From an uncultured Verrucomicrobiales bacterium (lineage in GTDB: Bacteria; Verrucomicrobiota; Verrucomicrobiia; Verrucomicrobiales; Akkermansiaceae): a stretch of DNA of 64,000 nucleotides. The stretch is taken from assembly GCA_937969495.1 (NCBI GenBank), contig CALBVY010000037.1, positions 1 through 64,000 on the forward strand. Direction: 5' to 3'. The first letter of the stretch is position 1. The number at the start of each line of letters is the position of its first letter. This document shows, in pieces, positions 15,215 through 24,109 of the stretch. A program made the position numbers and the translations under genes. Under the pieces are notes generated by a model. The model was not told where the DNA came from, ran no database searches, and saw only the letters and a list, made by a program, of their open reading frames with translations.

Positions 15215-18200
15215 ATGAAACACACGCGTAATAAAATAACAGCATTTATTGCTACCTTGGCAATTACCACTCCCATGGCCTTTGCCAAAGCTGAAGACCA
15301 CTTGGTTTTCGAGGGCTCAGAAGGCCAAGGAAAGGGAAAACACATCGTCCTCATCGCTGGAGATGAAGAATACCGCTCTGAAGAAGCCATGCCCATGTTA
15401 GGCCAGCTACTTGCTAAGCACCACGGTTTTAAGTGCACCGTACTCTTTTCACTTGATGAAACTGGTAATGTTGACCCAAAAGCACAGCGTAGTCTTTCTC
15501 ACTCTCAGTCTCTCGATTCCGCAGACCTAATCGTGATGAGTATCCGTTTCCGTAAATGGGATGACGCCTCCATGGAGCGCTTCCATAATGCTTATTTGCG
15601 TGGCACACCGATGGTGACCTTGCGTACATCCAATCACGGTTTTAATTTCCCGGCTAAAAGCAAATGGGCTAAATATTCTTTTAATGCTAAAAAAGAAACG
15701 GGCTGGAGAGGCGGCTTCGGTATGCACCTCTTCGGCATGACATGGATCTCACACCACGGAAAACATAAGGTAGAAGGATGCCGTTCCGTTGTTGAGGAAT
15801 CCAATAAAAACCACGATATTCTCAATGGTGTAGGCACTATCTTCGCTGAGTCAGATGTCTATACCGCACGGCCACCAGCAAGTGTTAATATCCTATTGCG
15901 TGGACTTGTTACCGAGACATTAAAGTCAGATTCAAAAGCAGTAGAAGGTAAGAAAAATAATCCTATCCAACCCATCGCATGGACTTCGCTCCACAAAAAC
16001 GACGAAGGGAAAACCAATAAGATTTTTAACACCACTATGGGCGCTGCCAGTGATCTAGATGATGCTAATCTACGCAGACTCGTGGTTAATGCTTGTTTCT
16101 GGGGCCTAGATATCAAGGTGCCTGCTCAAGCCAATGTCGATGTCCCATCTGGCTACAAACCTACATTCTATGGCTTCAAAAATGCTCAGAAAGGCAAAAA
16201 ACCCGCACACTTTATCCCAAGTGATCATTCAAGCACATTCATCCAACCAGCCAAAGGTAAACAAGACGGAACTATTCCTGTCATGACCATTTCAACGGCG
16301 CCAAGTAAACTAGAAATCAAAGACAAAGGTAACATTGTTATCCTCGGTGCCGGAATGGCTTCTCGGATGATGAAATACAGTCACTTTGAAACGGAGCTCC
16401 AGCTTCGCTACCCTAACAAAAAACTCACTATCCGCAATATTGCCGATGAAGGTAATACACCAGCATTTCGCCCTCACCCAGGCCGTGGAAATCAATTTGC
16501 ATTCCCAGGTGCTAAGGAGCTTTACCAGCAATACAAATATGGACAGAGCGGTAAAGCTAGGGGGCACTTCGAAAGTCCTGACCAGTGGCTTACTCGTTTA
16601 AAGCCAGATACTATTATTGCATTTTTTGGTTTTAATTCTTCTTTCCGTGGTGAAGCCGGACTGGATCTTTATAAAAAGGAGTTAACCATGTTCATCGATC
16701 ACACTCTAGGACAGAAATACAATGGTAAAGAAGCTCCTCAGCTAGCCATCGTCTCCCCTACTGCTATTCAAAATCTATCCACTACCCACAACACTCCAGT
16801 AGGAGACACACAAAATAAAAACCTCGCGCTTTATACCACTGCAATGAAGGAAATTTGCGCAGCCAAGGGGGTGCTTTTTGTTGATGCATTCTCTCCATCA
16901 AAGAGCTTCTTTGAGCAATCTAAGGAAGCACTTACTGTCGACGGAGCATTACTTACCAGCCAAGGTTACCAATGGCTGGCCGGTCGCTTAGCCGATGACT
17001 TATTTGGCAAAGTCGCACCTAATCCAGAACATAGAAAACTCGTTCATGATGCTGTAGTTGAGAAAAACTGGGTCTGGCATAATCTTTACAAAATCCCCAA
17101 CGGTGTGCACGTCTATGGCCGCCGCTACAAGCCATACGGCCCTGGCAATTATCCATTCGAGCTTAAAAAACTCGCAGAAATGACAGAACTCCGCGACTGG
17201 GCTATCTGGCGAGCCAATAACGGGAAAACTGCTGATCTCAAAGTTGCTGATGCAAAAACAAGCAAACTACCAGAAGTTAAAACCAACTACAAACCATCCG
17301 AGAAGAATGGAAGTTCTAATTACTTAACAGGTCAAGAAACCATCACAAAACTGAAAGTTCCAAAGGGTTATAAAATTGAACTCTTCGCAGATGAGAAGCG
17401 TTTCCCTGATCTCGCTAACCCTGTCCAAATTTCCTTTGATAGCAAGGGGCGTCTCTGGGCCGCATGCATGCCCTCCTACCCTCACTGGAAACCAGGTGAT
17501 CCACGCCCTAGTGATAAGCTCCTTATCTTTGAGGACACCAATAATGATGGAAAGGCTGATAAACAAATCGTCTTCTATGATAAGCTTCACCTCAGTATTG
17601 GTTTTGAGATTGCACCTGAAGGCGTCTACGTTTCCCAAGCTGATTCATTAATTCTCCTCAGTGATACTGATGGCGATGATAAGGCAGACAAAAAAGAGTA
17701 TCTTCTCAGTGGCTTTGACGATCATGATACTCACCACGCCATCTCAGCGTTCTGCGCTGATCCCTCAGGAGCTATCTACATGGGTGAAGGAGTTTTTCTA
17801 CACTCTGATATCGAAACAGTCTATGGACCCAAACGCGGCACCAATGGTGGATTTTTCCGCTATAATCCTAAGCGCCGTCACTTAGAACGCTCAGCTCAGC
17901 TAGCTATTCCTAACCCATGGGGCACAGCCTTTGATAAGTGGGGACAGAACTTCTTCCTACAAACTTCTGGATCAAAATTAAACTGGATGATGCCTGGAAC
18001 TGTTAAGCTTAAATATGGCCACAGCATGACTGCCAGCAAAGACCTCATCCGAACCGAGAAAGTGCGCCCAACATCTGGCTTAGAAATCATGTCTAGCCGC
18101 CACTTCCCCGATGAAGTTCAAGGAGACATGCTCTTGTGTAACAACATTGGTTTCCTAGGAATTAAACAGCACCAAGTCGAGGAAGATGGAACAGGCTATA

Positions 18201-19375
18201 AGTTCACCTACCGCCAAGATCTCCTCAAATCTGAAGAAGGCAACTTCCGCCCAGTGGATCTAGAAATTGCCCCAGACGGCTCACTTTATGTCATCGACTG
18301 GAGTAACATGCTCATCGGGCACATGCAGCACAGTGCACGTGATCCACATCGTGACCACGTCCACGGCCGGATCTACCGTATCACTTATCCATCTCGTCCT
18401 CTAGTGAAGCCAGCCAAGATCCACGGCGCCTCCATTGATGAACTTCTTGAGAATCTTAAACTCTATGAAGACCGAACTCGTTATCGTACTCGCCGTGAGC
18501 TTCGTGGTCGTGACACCAGTGATGTGCTTGCGAAGGTGAAAACTTGGATCAAAGGCCTCAATAAGTCCGCGGCTAACTATGAGCACCAGCTTCTTGAAGC
18601 GCTCTGGGTAACATGGGGACATAATCAGATTGATCAAACGCTTCTCAATCAGCTGCTCAAATCTTCTGACCACAAAATCCGTGCAGCAGCAGTCCGAGCC
18701 ATTCGCTATAATGGTCACCAGATTGCCAATCAAGTAGACTTACTCAAGCAAGCCGCTGGAGACAAACATAGCCGAGTCCGCCTAGAAGCCATCACTGCAG
18801 CTTCTTGGCTTGCTAAAGATGATGGCTTAACTGTGCTCGCCATTGCCAAAGAACAGCCCATTGATAATTGGATGAAAAGCTCTGTAAGAACTGCAGAATC
18901 TACACTCAAGGAAATATTTAAAACCCCCAAACCTACCAAAATAAGTGTTCCTGAACACCTCAAAGGAGACGCAAAAGAACTCTTCACAATGGGTAAAGAG
19001 GTGTATCACCGTGATGCCCACTGCGCCACTTGTCACCAAGCTGACGGTAAAGGGCTACCCAGTGCTGGCTTCCCTCCGTTAGCAAAGACCAAGTGGGTTA
19101 ATGAAAACCCTGAGCGCCTTATCAAGCTTACCCTCAAGGGACTTAATGGCCCGATCGAAGTAAACGGTAAAAAATACAATGGTTCGATGATTTCATTTGA
19201 AGGCCTACTTAATGATCGTGAAATTGCAGCTGTGCTTACTTATACAAGAAACAGCTTTGGTAATAAGGCCAGTGCTATTGACCCCAAGATGGTCAAAAAA
19301 ATCCGTGCAGATATGAAAGGTCAGTCAGACTCGTTAAATGCTGAGGAACTGCTAAAACAGCACCCACACAAATAA
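15215..19375 (+). CDS. Multidomain ThuA / GDSL-like / PVC-type membrane-bound dehydrogenase-cytochrome c protein
   Basis: The 1386-residue exported protein has a signal peptide (residues 1-~24, ending AFAKA). In order it carries: a ThuA-like domain (~44-300; HIVLIAGDEEYRSEEAMPML, TLRTSNHGFNF); a GDSL/SGNH-like domain (~365-620; VILGAGMASRMMKY); a beta-propeller of the Pirellula/Verrucomicrobium dehydrogenase type (~715-1060) with calcium-like loops DTNNDGKAD and DTDGDDKAD; a HEAT-like helical region (~1080-1250); and a C-terminal cytochrome c domain with CATCH (Cys1270, Cys1273, His1274) and a candidate axial Met in YNGSM. Such proteins are typical of Planctomycetota and Verrucomicrobiota and are thought to oxidise sugars in the periplasm, passing electrons to the haem. 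The gene is single and ends at a strong terminator. Confidence 0.88.
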   Translation: MKHTRNKITAFIATLAITTPMAFAKAEDHLVFEGSEGQGKGKHIVLIAGDEEYRSEEAMPMLGQLLAKHHGFKCTVLFSLDETGNVDPKAQRSLSHSQSLDSADLIVMSIRFRKWDDASMERFHNAYLRGTPMVTLRTSNHGFNFPAKSKWAKYSFNAKKETGWRGGFGMHLFGMTWISHHGKHKVEGCRSVVEESNKNHDILNGVGTIFAESDVYTARPPASVNILLRGLVTETLKSDSKAVEGKKNNPIQPIAWTSLHKNDEGKTNKIFNTTMGAASDLDDANLRRLVVNACFWGLDIKVPAQANVDVPSGYKPTFYGFKNAQKGKKPAHFIPSDHSSTFIQPAKGKQDGTIPVMTISTAPSKLEIKDKGNIVILGAGMASRMMKYSHFETELQLRYPNKKLTIRNIADEGNTPAFRPHPGRGNQFAFPGAKELYQQYKYGQSGKARGHFESPDQWLTRLKPDTIIAFFGFNSSFRGEAGLDLYKKELTMFIDHTLGQKYNGKEAPQLAIVSPTAIQNLSTTHNTPVGDTQNKNLALYTTAMKEICAAKGVLFVDAFSPSKSFFEQSKEALTVDGALLTSQGYQWLAGRLADDLFGKVAPNPEHRKLVHDAVVEKNWVWHNLYKIPNGVHVYGRRYKPYGPGNYPFELKKLAEMTELRDWAIWRANNGKTADLKVADAKTSKLPEVKTNYKPSEKNGSSNYLTGQETITKLKVPKGYKIELFADEKRFPDLANPVQISFDSKGRLWAACMPSYPHWKPGDPRPSDKLLIFEDTNNDGKADKQIVFYDKLHLSIGFEIAPEGVYVSQADSLILLSDTDGDDKADKKEYLLSGFDDHDTHHAISAFCADPSGAIYMGEGVFLHSDIETVYGPKRGTNGGFFRYNPKRRHLERSAQLAIPNPWGTAFDKWGQNFFLQTSGSKLNWMMPGTVKLKYGHSMTASKDLIRTEKVRPTSGLEIMSSRHFPDEVQGDMLLCNNIGFLGIKQHQVEEDGTGYKFTYRQDLLKSEEGNFRPVDLEIAPDGSLYVIDWSNMLIGHMQHSARDPHRDHVHGRIYRITYPSRPLVKPAKIHGASIDELLENLKLYEDRTRYRTRRELRGRDTSDVLAKVKTWIKGLNKSAANYEHQLLEALWVTWGHNQIDQTLLNQLLKSSDHKIRAAAVRAIRYNGHQIANQVDLLKQAAGDKHSRVRLEAITAASWLAKDDGLTVLAIAKEQPIDNWMKSSVRTAESTLKEIFKTPKPTKISVPEHLKGDAKELFTMGKEVYHRDAHCATCHQADGKGLPSAGFPPLAKTKWVNENPERLIKLTLKGLNGPIEVNGKKYNGSMISFEGLLNDREIAAVLTYTRNSFGNKASAIDPKMVKKIRADMKGQSDSLNAEELLKQHPHK

Positions 19376-19403
19376 AACTCACCTGCTAAACGCCTACTTC
19401 AAC

Positions 19404-19438
19404 CTCTCGTTCTGCACCTAGAACGAGAGCGTTTTTTT
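19404..19438 (+). terminator. intrinsic terminator after the large haem protein gene
   Basis: CTCTCGTTCT (19404-19413) and AGAACGAGAG (19420-19429) pair perfectly around a six-base loop and are followed by CG and seven T. Confidence 0.92.
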
Positions 19439-19487
19439 ATCGTATTATAAGGTAAATGGTTGGATCAGCTACTTTTATAGAGATTTC

Positions 19488-19805
19488 TTAATCGTCAATT
19501 TCTTCCAGAAGAGTTCTTAAGGCTTTGATTAGCTGCTCCTTTGCATCAGACTTATCTTCAATATATTCGTTATAGATAACACTCTTAATTCCAAGACGAC
19601 CTTTAACAATTTCGGATGTAGGGTCATGTGATAGCACAATATCTGCCACCATCTGCGGATCAACAGACTCAACAATCAAGGTTGATTTATTACGCATTTT
19701 CACCGTAAGGATGTCTCCCTCTATACGACCAGAGGATACTTCCCAAGAATTCCATAAAAGCTTAACTTCAGGTTCTTTATCCGTGATAATAACAAGTTTT
19801 CTCAT
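19488..19805 (-). CDS. Conserved-looking hypothetical protein, 105 aa
   Basis: I do not recognise this protein. It is soluble with no signal peptide, an N-terminal beta-rich half (KLVIITDKEPEVKLLWNSWE) and a charged helical C-terminus (EQLIKALRTLLEEIDD). The ATG at 19805 is chosen because the longer frame to 19844 adds 13 unlikely residues overlapping the spacer after plsC. It follows plsC by 43 bases and is probably the last gene of the tyrA-aroA-cmk-plsC operon. Confidence 0.6.
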   Translation of the reverse strand: MRKLVIITDKEPEVKLLWNSWEVSSGRIEGDILTVKMRNKSTLIVESVDPQMVADIVLSHDPTSEIVKGRLGIKSVIYNEYIEDKSDAKEQLIKALRTLLEEIDD

Positions 19806-19848
19806 CGTGTATTTGTTTCTATAAAGTTTACACAGCTGAAGCACTAGA

Positions 19849-20457
19849 TCACATTTCCAGTTTCGCGATCTCGGACATAATCCTATCCGCTATTTTCTGA
19901 TAATCATCACGGCCTTTTGCCTTGAGCTCTTCCGGGGTGAAGGTGATAGGATCTCCTATAACCAGTGTGATGGGGCAAAAATTGAGCTTCCCTGAACCTC
20001 TGGGCAATGCCTGACGAGCGCCGAAGATACGGACAGGCTGCACCACTGCTTTACTTTTAGCCACGATCAAGCCTGTGCCAGGCTGTCCTTCTTGAAGTTC
20101 ACCATCCAGAGTTCTAGCCCCCTCAGGGAAAACAACAACTTGCTGGTCTTGCTTAAGGAGTTTGATGATGGTTTTGAGACTGGTCATATCCGGCCGTTCT
20201 TGATCAACAGGGATGGAATTTAGACGAGGGTAAAGCCAAGCGCCAAAACCACGAAAAAGAGTCTTTCGTGCGAGATAATAAACCTCTTGATCATAGGCAA
20301 TACCAACCAAAGGTGGATCAAGAAAACTCTCATGATTGGATGCAATCACTACTGGCCCCTCGGTAACGAGCTTCTCTTTTCCAATCACTCGATAGGAAAA
20401 AAAAGCGATGAAACATTTCTGCCACAAGGTATAGCAAAACCAGTAAATTGTCTTCAT
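19849..20457 (-). CDS. plsC: 1-acyl-glycerol-3-phosphate acyltransferase
   Basis: It adds the second acyl chain in phospholipid synthesis, forming phosphatidic acid at the inner membrane. The acyltransferase motifs are intact: NHESFLD (H-x4-D) and FPEGART, with the usual spacing and a hydrophobic N-terminus. At 202 residues it is a short member of the family. It overlaps the end of cmk by four bases, so the two are translationally coupled. The cmk-plsC order is common in several phyla. Confidence 0.88.
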   Translation of the reverse strand: MKTIYWFCYTLWQKCFIAFFSYRVIGKEKLVTEGPVVIASNHESFLDPPLVGIAYDQEVYYLARKTLFRGFGAWLYPRLNSIPVDQERPDMTSLKTIIKLLKQDQQVVVFPEGARTLDGELQEGQPGTGLIVAKSKAVVQPVRIFGARQALPRGSGKLNFCPITLVIGDPITFTPEELKAKGRDDYQKIADRIMSEIAKLEM

Positions 20458-21125
20458 TCTATTGATTGTAAGTTAGTTTTCATTCCTTGCTCGAGGAGCG
20501 TCTGGAAGGCTGCCTCAACGACTTCATCGATATTCATCTCAGAACTATCGATGACTGTAGCTCCATCTGCGATCATTAATGGAGATATTTTACGCTTACT
20601 ATCCTCCGCGTCTCGCTTGCTGACCACATCTTTCAGCCCCTCCGCTGAACGGCGAGCCAGACGCACCTCCTCAGAGGCATCGATATAAATTTTATAAGGC
20701 GTATCAGGAAAAACCACGGAGCCAATATCCCGACCTTCCATGATAAGACTCCCTAGCTGCAAGTATTCTCTCTGTTTTTCCACTAAGAGGTAACGAACCT
20801 CTGGAATAGCAGCTACGGCTGAGACACGCTCATTCACGGCATCTTCTCGGAGAGCCCCCCCAGGATCAGTGCCATTAATTAAAATAGTCGATGTCCCATC
20901 TGCCACACCACAGGTGATTTCTAGCTGATCGAGCATAGTAAGTACCTCGGCGGTATTTTGCGCATCAATTCCCTGTTCTAAGGTCGCCCACGCGATAGCA
21001 CGATACATGGCTCCACTGTTCACCATGATCAGGCCAAGACGCTTAGCTAATCGACGCGCGACGGTACTTTTTCCAGAAGCGGCTGGCCCATCAATGGCAA
21101 CCGCAAAGTAAGAATTTTTAGACAT
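20454..21125 (-). CDS. cmk: Cytidylate kinase
   Basis: It phosphorylates CMP and dCMP using ATP. The P-loop GPAASGKST (residues ~12-20) is followed by VNSGAMYRAIAW, GRDIGSVVFPD and the arginine-rich lid VRLARRSAE. Length (223) fits the family. It overlaps plsC by four bases and follows aroA by 28 bases, forming one operon. Confidence 0.95.
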   Translation of the reverse strand: MSKNSYFAVAIDGPAASGKSTVARRLAKRLGLIMVNSGAMYRAIAWATLEQGIDAQNTAEVLTMLDQLEITCGVADGTSTILINGTDPGGALREDAVNERVSAVAAIPEVRYLLVEKQREYLQLGSLIMEGRDIGSVVFPDTPYKIYIDASEEVRLARRSAEGLKDVVSKRDAEDSKRKISPLMIADGATVIDSSEMNIDEVVEAAFQTLLEQGMKTNLQSIE

Positions 21126-21153
21126 AGGTAGAATAAATGGGGAGCAGATCGAT

Positions 21154-22476
21154 TTATGCTGGTGATTTACCAGACTGAATGGCGGCTAGATGGTCTACAA
21201 AGCCAGGGTAGGAAGTGTTGATACAATCAGTATTCGTAAGCACCATCTCCCCCTGTGCATAAAGTCCAGCGATGGCAAAGGCCATAGCAATCCGGTGATC
21301 ACCATAGCTATCTAAAGTCTCGCCATGGAGTGGACTTCCTCCTGTAATCTCCATGCCGTCTTCAAATTCTTCCACATTTCCTCCTATGGCACGAAGGTTA
21401 GTGGCTACAGTAGCGATGCGGTCACTCTCCTTAACACGAAGCTCCTTAGCATTACGAATGCTTGTTTTCCCCTGCGCAAGAGCACCTGCAACAGCGAGAA
21501 TAGGCACTTCATCGATGAGGTTAGGCACCTCTTCAGGTTTGACCTCCGTGCCATGAAGTTGCTGCCCAGTGACCTCAATATTACCATAGGGCTCTCCATA
21601 TTCCTCAGAAAGCACCACCTTTTCGATCTTAGCCCCCATGCGAATAAGGACATCGAGAAGGGCTGTGCGGGTAGCATTTAAGCCCACATTTTTAATCAGG
21701 AGATACGCACCAGGCATACAGGCGGCAGCGACAATCCAGAAGGAAGCAGAGGAAATATCTCCAGGTATCCGGAAGTCACGGGCATTAGGAATCTGCCCAC
21801 CACTCACGGAAATTTCATCACCTTCTCGGAGCGAGTTGATCTGAAAATAAGCCAGCATACGCTCGGTGTGATCACGCGTCTCATTGGGCTGCACCACAGC
21901 GGTCTTACCCTCTGTAAAAAGCCCAGCTAACAGAATAGCACTTTTCACCTGCGCACTAGCCACCGGCATTTCATAAGTAATCCCCTTCAGCTCCCCTCCC
22001 GTGATTCGGAGTGGCGCACAGCCAGGCTTCTCTCCTCGTGTTTGAATAGAAGCTCCCATCTGCTCCAGTGGCTTGGTAATCCTCCCCATTGGGCGGGAGC
22101 AAAGCGATGCATCACCAGTAAGGACAGACTCAAAGGGCTGCGCCGCTAACAAACCTGCTAGTAAACGCATACCCGTTCCAGAGTTTCCACAGTCTACTTC
22201 TTCTGTAGGCTGAGAAAGCTGCATGTTTCTTCCCCTGATAATCAAAGAAGTAGGTCCATAGCCATCCAGAGATTCTAATACTTCATACTCCACGCCTAAG
22301 CTAGCCATCGCATTAAGCGTACAGAGACAATCTTCGCTAGGTAGATAATTATCAATTTTACATTCGCCGTTAGAAAGACCAGCCAAGATGGCGGCGCGGT
22401 GCGAAATACTTTTATCTCCAGGGACTTCAAATTCTGCCCTGAATGTATGGATCGGCTTAACCTTAATGGATGACAT
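21154..22476 (-). CDS. aroA: 3-phosphoshikimate 1-carboxyvinyltransferase (EPSP synthase)
   Basis: It joins shikimate 3-phosphate and PEP in the chorismate pathway. The family signatures are present: PGDKSISHRAAILAGLS near the N-terminus, DCGNSGTGMRLLAGLLA, and KESDRIATVATNLRAIG with DSYGDHRIAMAFAIAG near the C-terminus. The 440-residue length is standard. It is preceded by tyrA (48 bases) and followed by cmk, so aromatic synthesis is co-expressed with lipid and nucleotide genes. Confidence 0.96.
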   Translation of the reverse strand: MSSIKVKPIHTFRAEFEVPGDKSISHRAAILAGLSNGECKIDNYLPSEDCLCTLNAMASLGVEYEVLESLDGYGPTSLIIRGRNMQLSQPTEEVDCGNSGTGMRLLAGLLAAQPFESVLTGDASLCSRPMGRITKPLEQMGASIQTRGEKPGCAPLRITGGELKGITYEMPVASAQVKSAILLAGLFTEGKTAVVQPNETRDHTERMLAYFQINSLREGDEISVSGGQIPNARDFRIPGDISSASFWIVAAACMPGAYLLIKNVGLNATRTALLDVLIRMGAKIEKVVLSEEYGEPYGNIEVTGQQLHGTEVKPEEVPNLIDEVPILAVAGALAQGKTSIRNAKELRVKESDRIATVATNLRAIGGNVEEFEDGMEITGGSPLHGETLDSYGDHRIAMAFAIAGLYAQGEMVLTNTDCINTSYPGFVDHLAAIQSGKSPA

Positions 22477-22524
22477 GGTGATGAGTGTTGTAAAATAATG
22501 GTGCAGAACGGCGATGAAAACTGC

Positions 22525-23391
22525 TTAATCTGTGTCTGAATTTTGCATTGGCACGAGAGCATCGCGCAGTCCCTTAGCTTCTTGCAGTAAATTCACGATC
22601 TCTACTTCGCTGGAATCCTCTAGCAAGGCAAGCATTTCACGCAAGTAGCTAATCGCCTCTTCAATAGGTTCTTTTAATGCAGCACGGTTACGTAAAAAAA
22701 TCTCCGCCCACATACCTGGGTGCCCAGAGGCAACACGGGTGGTATCACGCATACCATTACCGGCCAACTCCCCATCGGCTGGATGTTTTAATCCTACCAA
22801 GGCTCCAATAGAAGCTAACATATGAGGAAAATGGCTAATTCTCGCCATAGCGCGATCATGTTCCTCAGATGACGTTAGATAACAATGACAGCCAAGAGCT
22901 TCCCAAAAATGACGTAGCGAGGTGACATCACGTTCTGAATGCTGTGCATCATTGGTGATCACACAGGCTGCATTGACAAATAAATCATCTCGGGCAGCAC
23001 TTACGCCTGTTTGTTCAGACCCCGCCATCGGGTGACTGCCCATGTATTTTGCTTCAGAGCGCTTCACTAACTCCTCCAGCGTATCGCGTGGCGTAAGCTT
23101 TACACTACCCACATCCGTAATAATCACGCCAGCTAAGGACACACTGGCAGCTGCGGCCTCTAAAATTTCCAGCATGGCACCCACGGGAGATGCAAGGATA
23201 ATAAGCTGGGCTCCCTGCACCACCTGAGCAAGATCACCACTGGCAGATATAATCCCGCACTCACGAGCCTCGGCAATGGCACTCTCACGCCTTCCCCAGA
23301 GTGCGATGTGGGTATTTGGTAGGCGTTTTTGTACCGCCAATGCGATCGAGCCACCAAGCAGGCCACTACCAAGAACAGCAATCTTTTTCAT
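22525..23391 (-). CDS. tyrA: Prephenate dehydrogenase
   Basis: It oxidises prephenate toward tyrosine using NAD(P). The N-terminal Rossmann motif GSGLLGGSIALAV (residues ~8-20) and the central SHPMAGSEQTGV are diagnostic; the helical C-terminus carries RDTTRVASGHPGMW. At 288 residues it is a single-function enzyme with no chorismate mutase or ACT domain. It heads the operon that continues through aroA, cmk and plsC. Confidence 0.93.
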   Translation of the reverse strand: MKKIAVLGSGLLGGSIALAVQKRLPNTHIALWGRRESAIAEARECGIISASGDLAQVVQGAQLIILASPVGAMLEILEAAAASVSLAGVIITDVGSVKLTPRDTLEELVKRSEAKYMGSHPMAGSEQTGVSAARDDLFVNAACVITNDAQHSERDVTSLRHFWEALGCHCYLTSSEEHDRAMARISHFPHMLASIGALVGLKHPADGELAGNGMRDTTRVASGHPGMWAEIFLRNRAALKEPIEEAISYLREMLALLEDSSEVEIVNLLQEAKGLRDALVPMQNSDTD

Positions 23392-23426
23392 GCGCGCTCA
23401 TCACTGCCATGCGTGGCATTAAATGC

Positions 23427-23462
23427 AAGAACCGACGCGCTGAAATTGCGGCATCGGTTCTT
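23427..23462 (-). terminator. inverted repeat between the lipoprotein gene and tyrA
   Basis: AAGAACCGA (23427-23435) and TCGGTTCTT (23454-23462) are exact inverted repeats with an 18-base loop. It lies 51 bases past the stop of the minus-strand lipoprotein gene and 36 bases before tyrA, so it may end the former or regulate the latter. The following T content is weak. Confidence 0.45.
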
Positions 23463-23512
23463 AGTAAAGTGGGTATTGAGTTTTTAAAAATCAACGATTT
23501 ACTCTAAAATGC

Positions 23513-23938
23513 TTACGGCACACGGAACTTGTGGGTAAGATCAGCATCTTCAGGATCTCTCACCAATTTTCCTGAAGCGACACCTCTGATATCCACAATA
23601 TTCTGAGTATATGGATTAAAGACAAAGCCCTCTTTACCCGGCACTGCAGTGGCTGTGGGGTAATTTGGCTTGGCTGGCTTAGGTGCTGAGACCGTATTAT
23701 TCTCTGCTGCTAATTTCTTACGGCGAGCTGCCTCTTTTTGTTTTAGTCGACGGCGATCTGCTTCAATCTGACGCTGTTTTTCATCAGTAGCAGTCTGCTG
23801 AACTTGTTGTTCTGGCTGAGCTTGTTGCGATGGTTCTTGACTTTGGCCTTGCTGTCCAGGATATGGCGGATATGGGGCACAAGCTCCAATGAGAGCTACA
23901 AAGCCCAATGAACAAATGAGTTTAGTTAAATCCTTCAT
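23513..23938 (-). CDS. Hypothetical lipoprotein with Gln/Pro-rich and coiled region
   Basis: The 141-residue protein has a lipoprotein signal (VALIGAC, Cys20 likely lipidated), then a Pro/Gly/Gln-rich linker and a charged, probably helical stretch (EKQRQIEADRRRLKQKEAAR), and a C-terminal segment KEGFVFNPYTQNIVDIRG. The last part resembles short C-terminal modules of other verrucomicrobial lipoproteins, but I recognise no family function. It likely sits in the periplasm on a membrane. It is monocistronic or precedes tyrA. Confidence 0.65.
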   Translation of the reverse strand: MKDLTKLICSLGFVALIGACAPYPPYPGQQGQSQEPSQQAQPEQQVQQTATDEKQRQIEADRRRLKQKEAARRKKLAAENNTVSAPKPAKPNYPTATAVPGKEGFVFNPYTQNIVDIRGVASGKLVRDPEDADLTHKFRVP

Positions 23939-24044
23939 GATATGAGGTTGGTTTTTTAAAAAATAGAAGTTTTCGATAAGTGAGAAGACGTTTTAGTTTT
24001 CCCCCTTAAGCACTACAAGTCAAGCCCCAGACATCTTCTTACGA

Positions 24045-24085
24045 CAAAAAAAAGACGGGGTTCTCCCTGATTTGGAAGTCCCCCG
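24045..24085 (-). terminator. terminator after the mechanosensitive-channel-like gene
   Basis: On the minus strand CGGGG (24085-24081) pairs with CCCCG (24060-24056), with further pairing of TTCC/GGGA inside, and is followed by TC and a run of eight T. Confidence 0.75.
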
Positions 24086-24109
24086 CCCTATGAATCGAGT
24101 TAATTTTGA

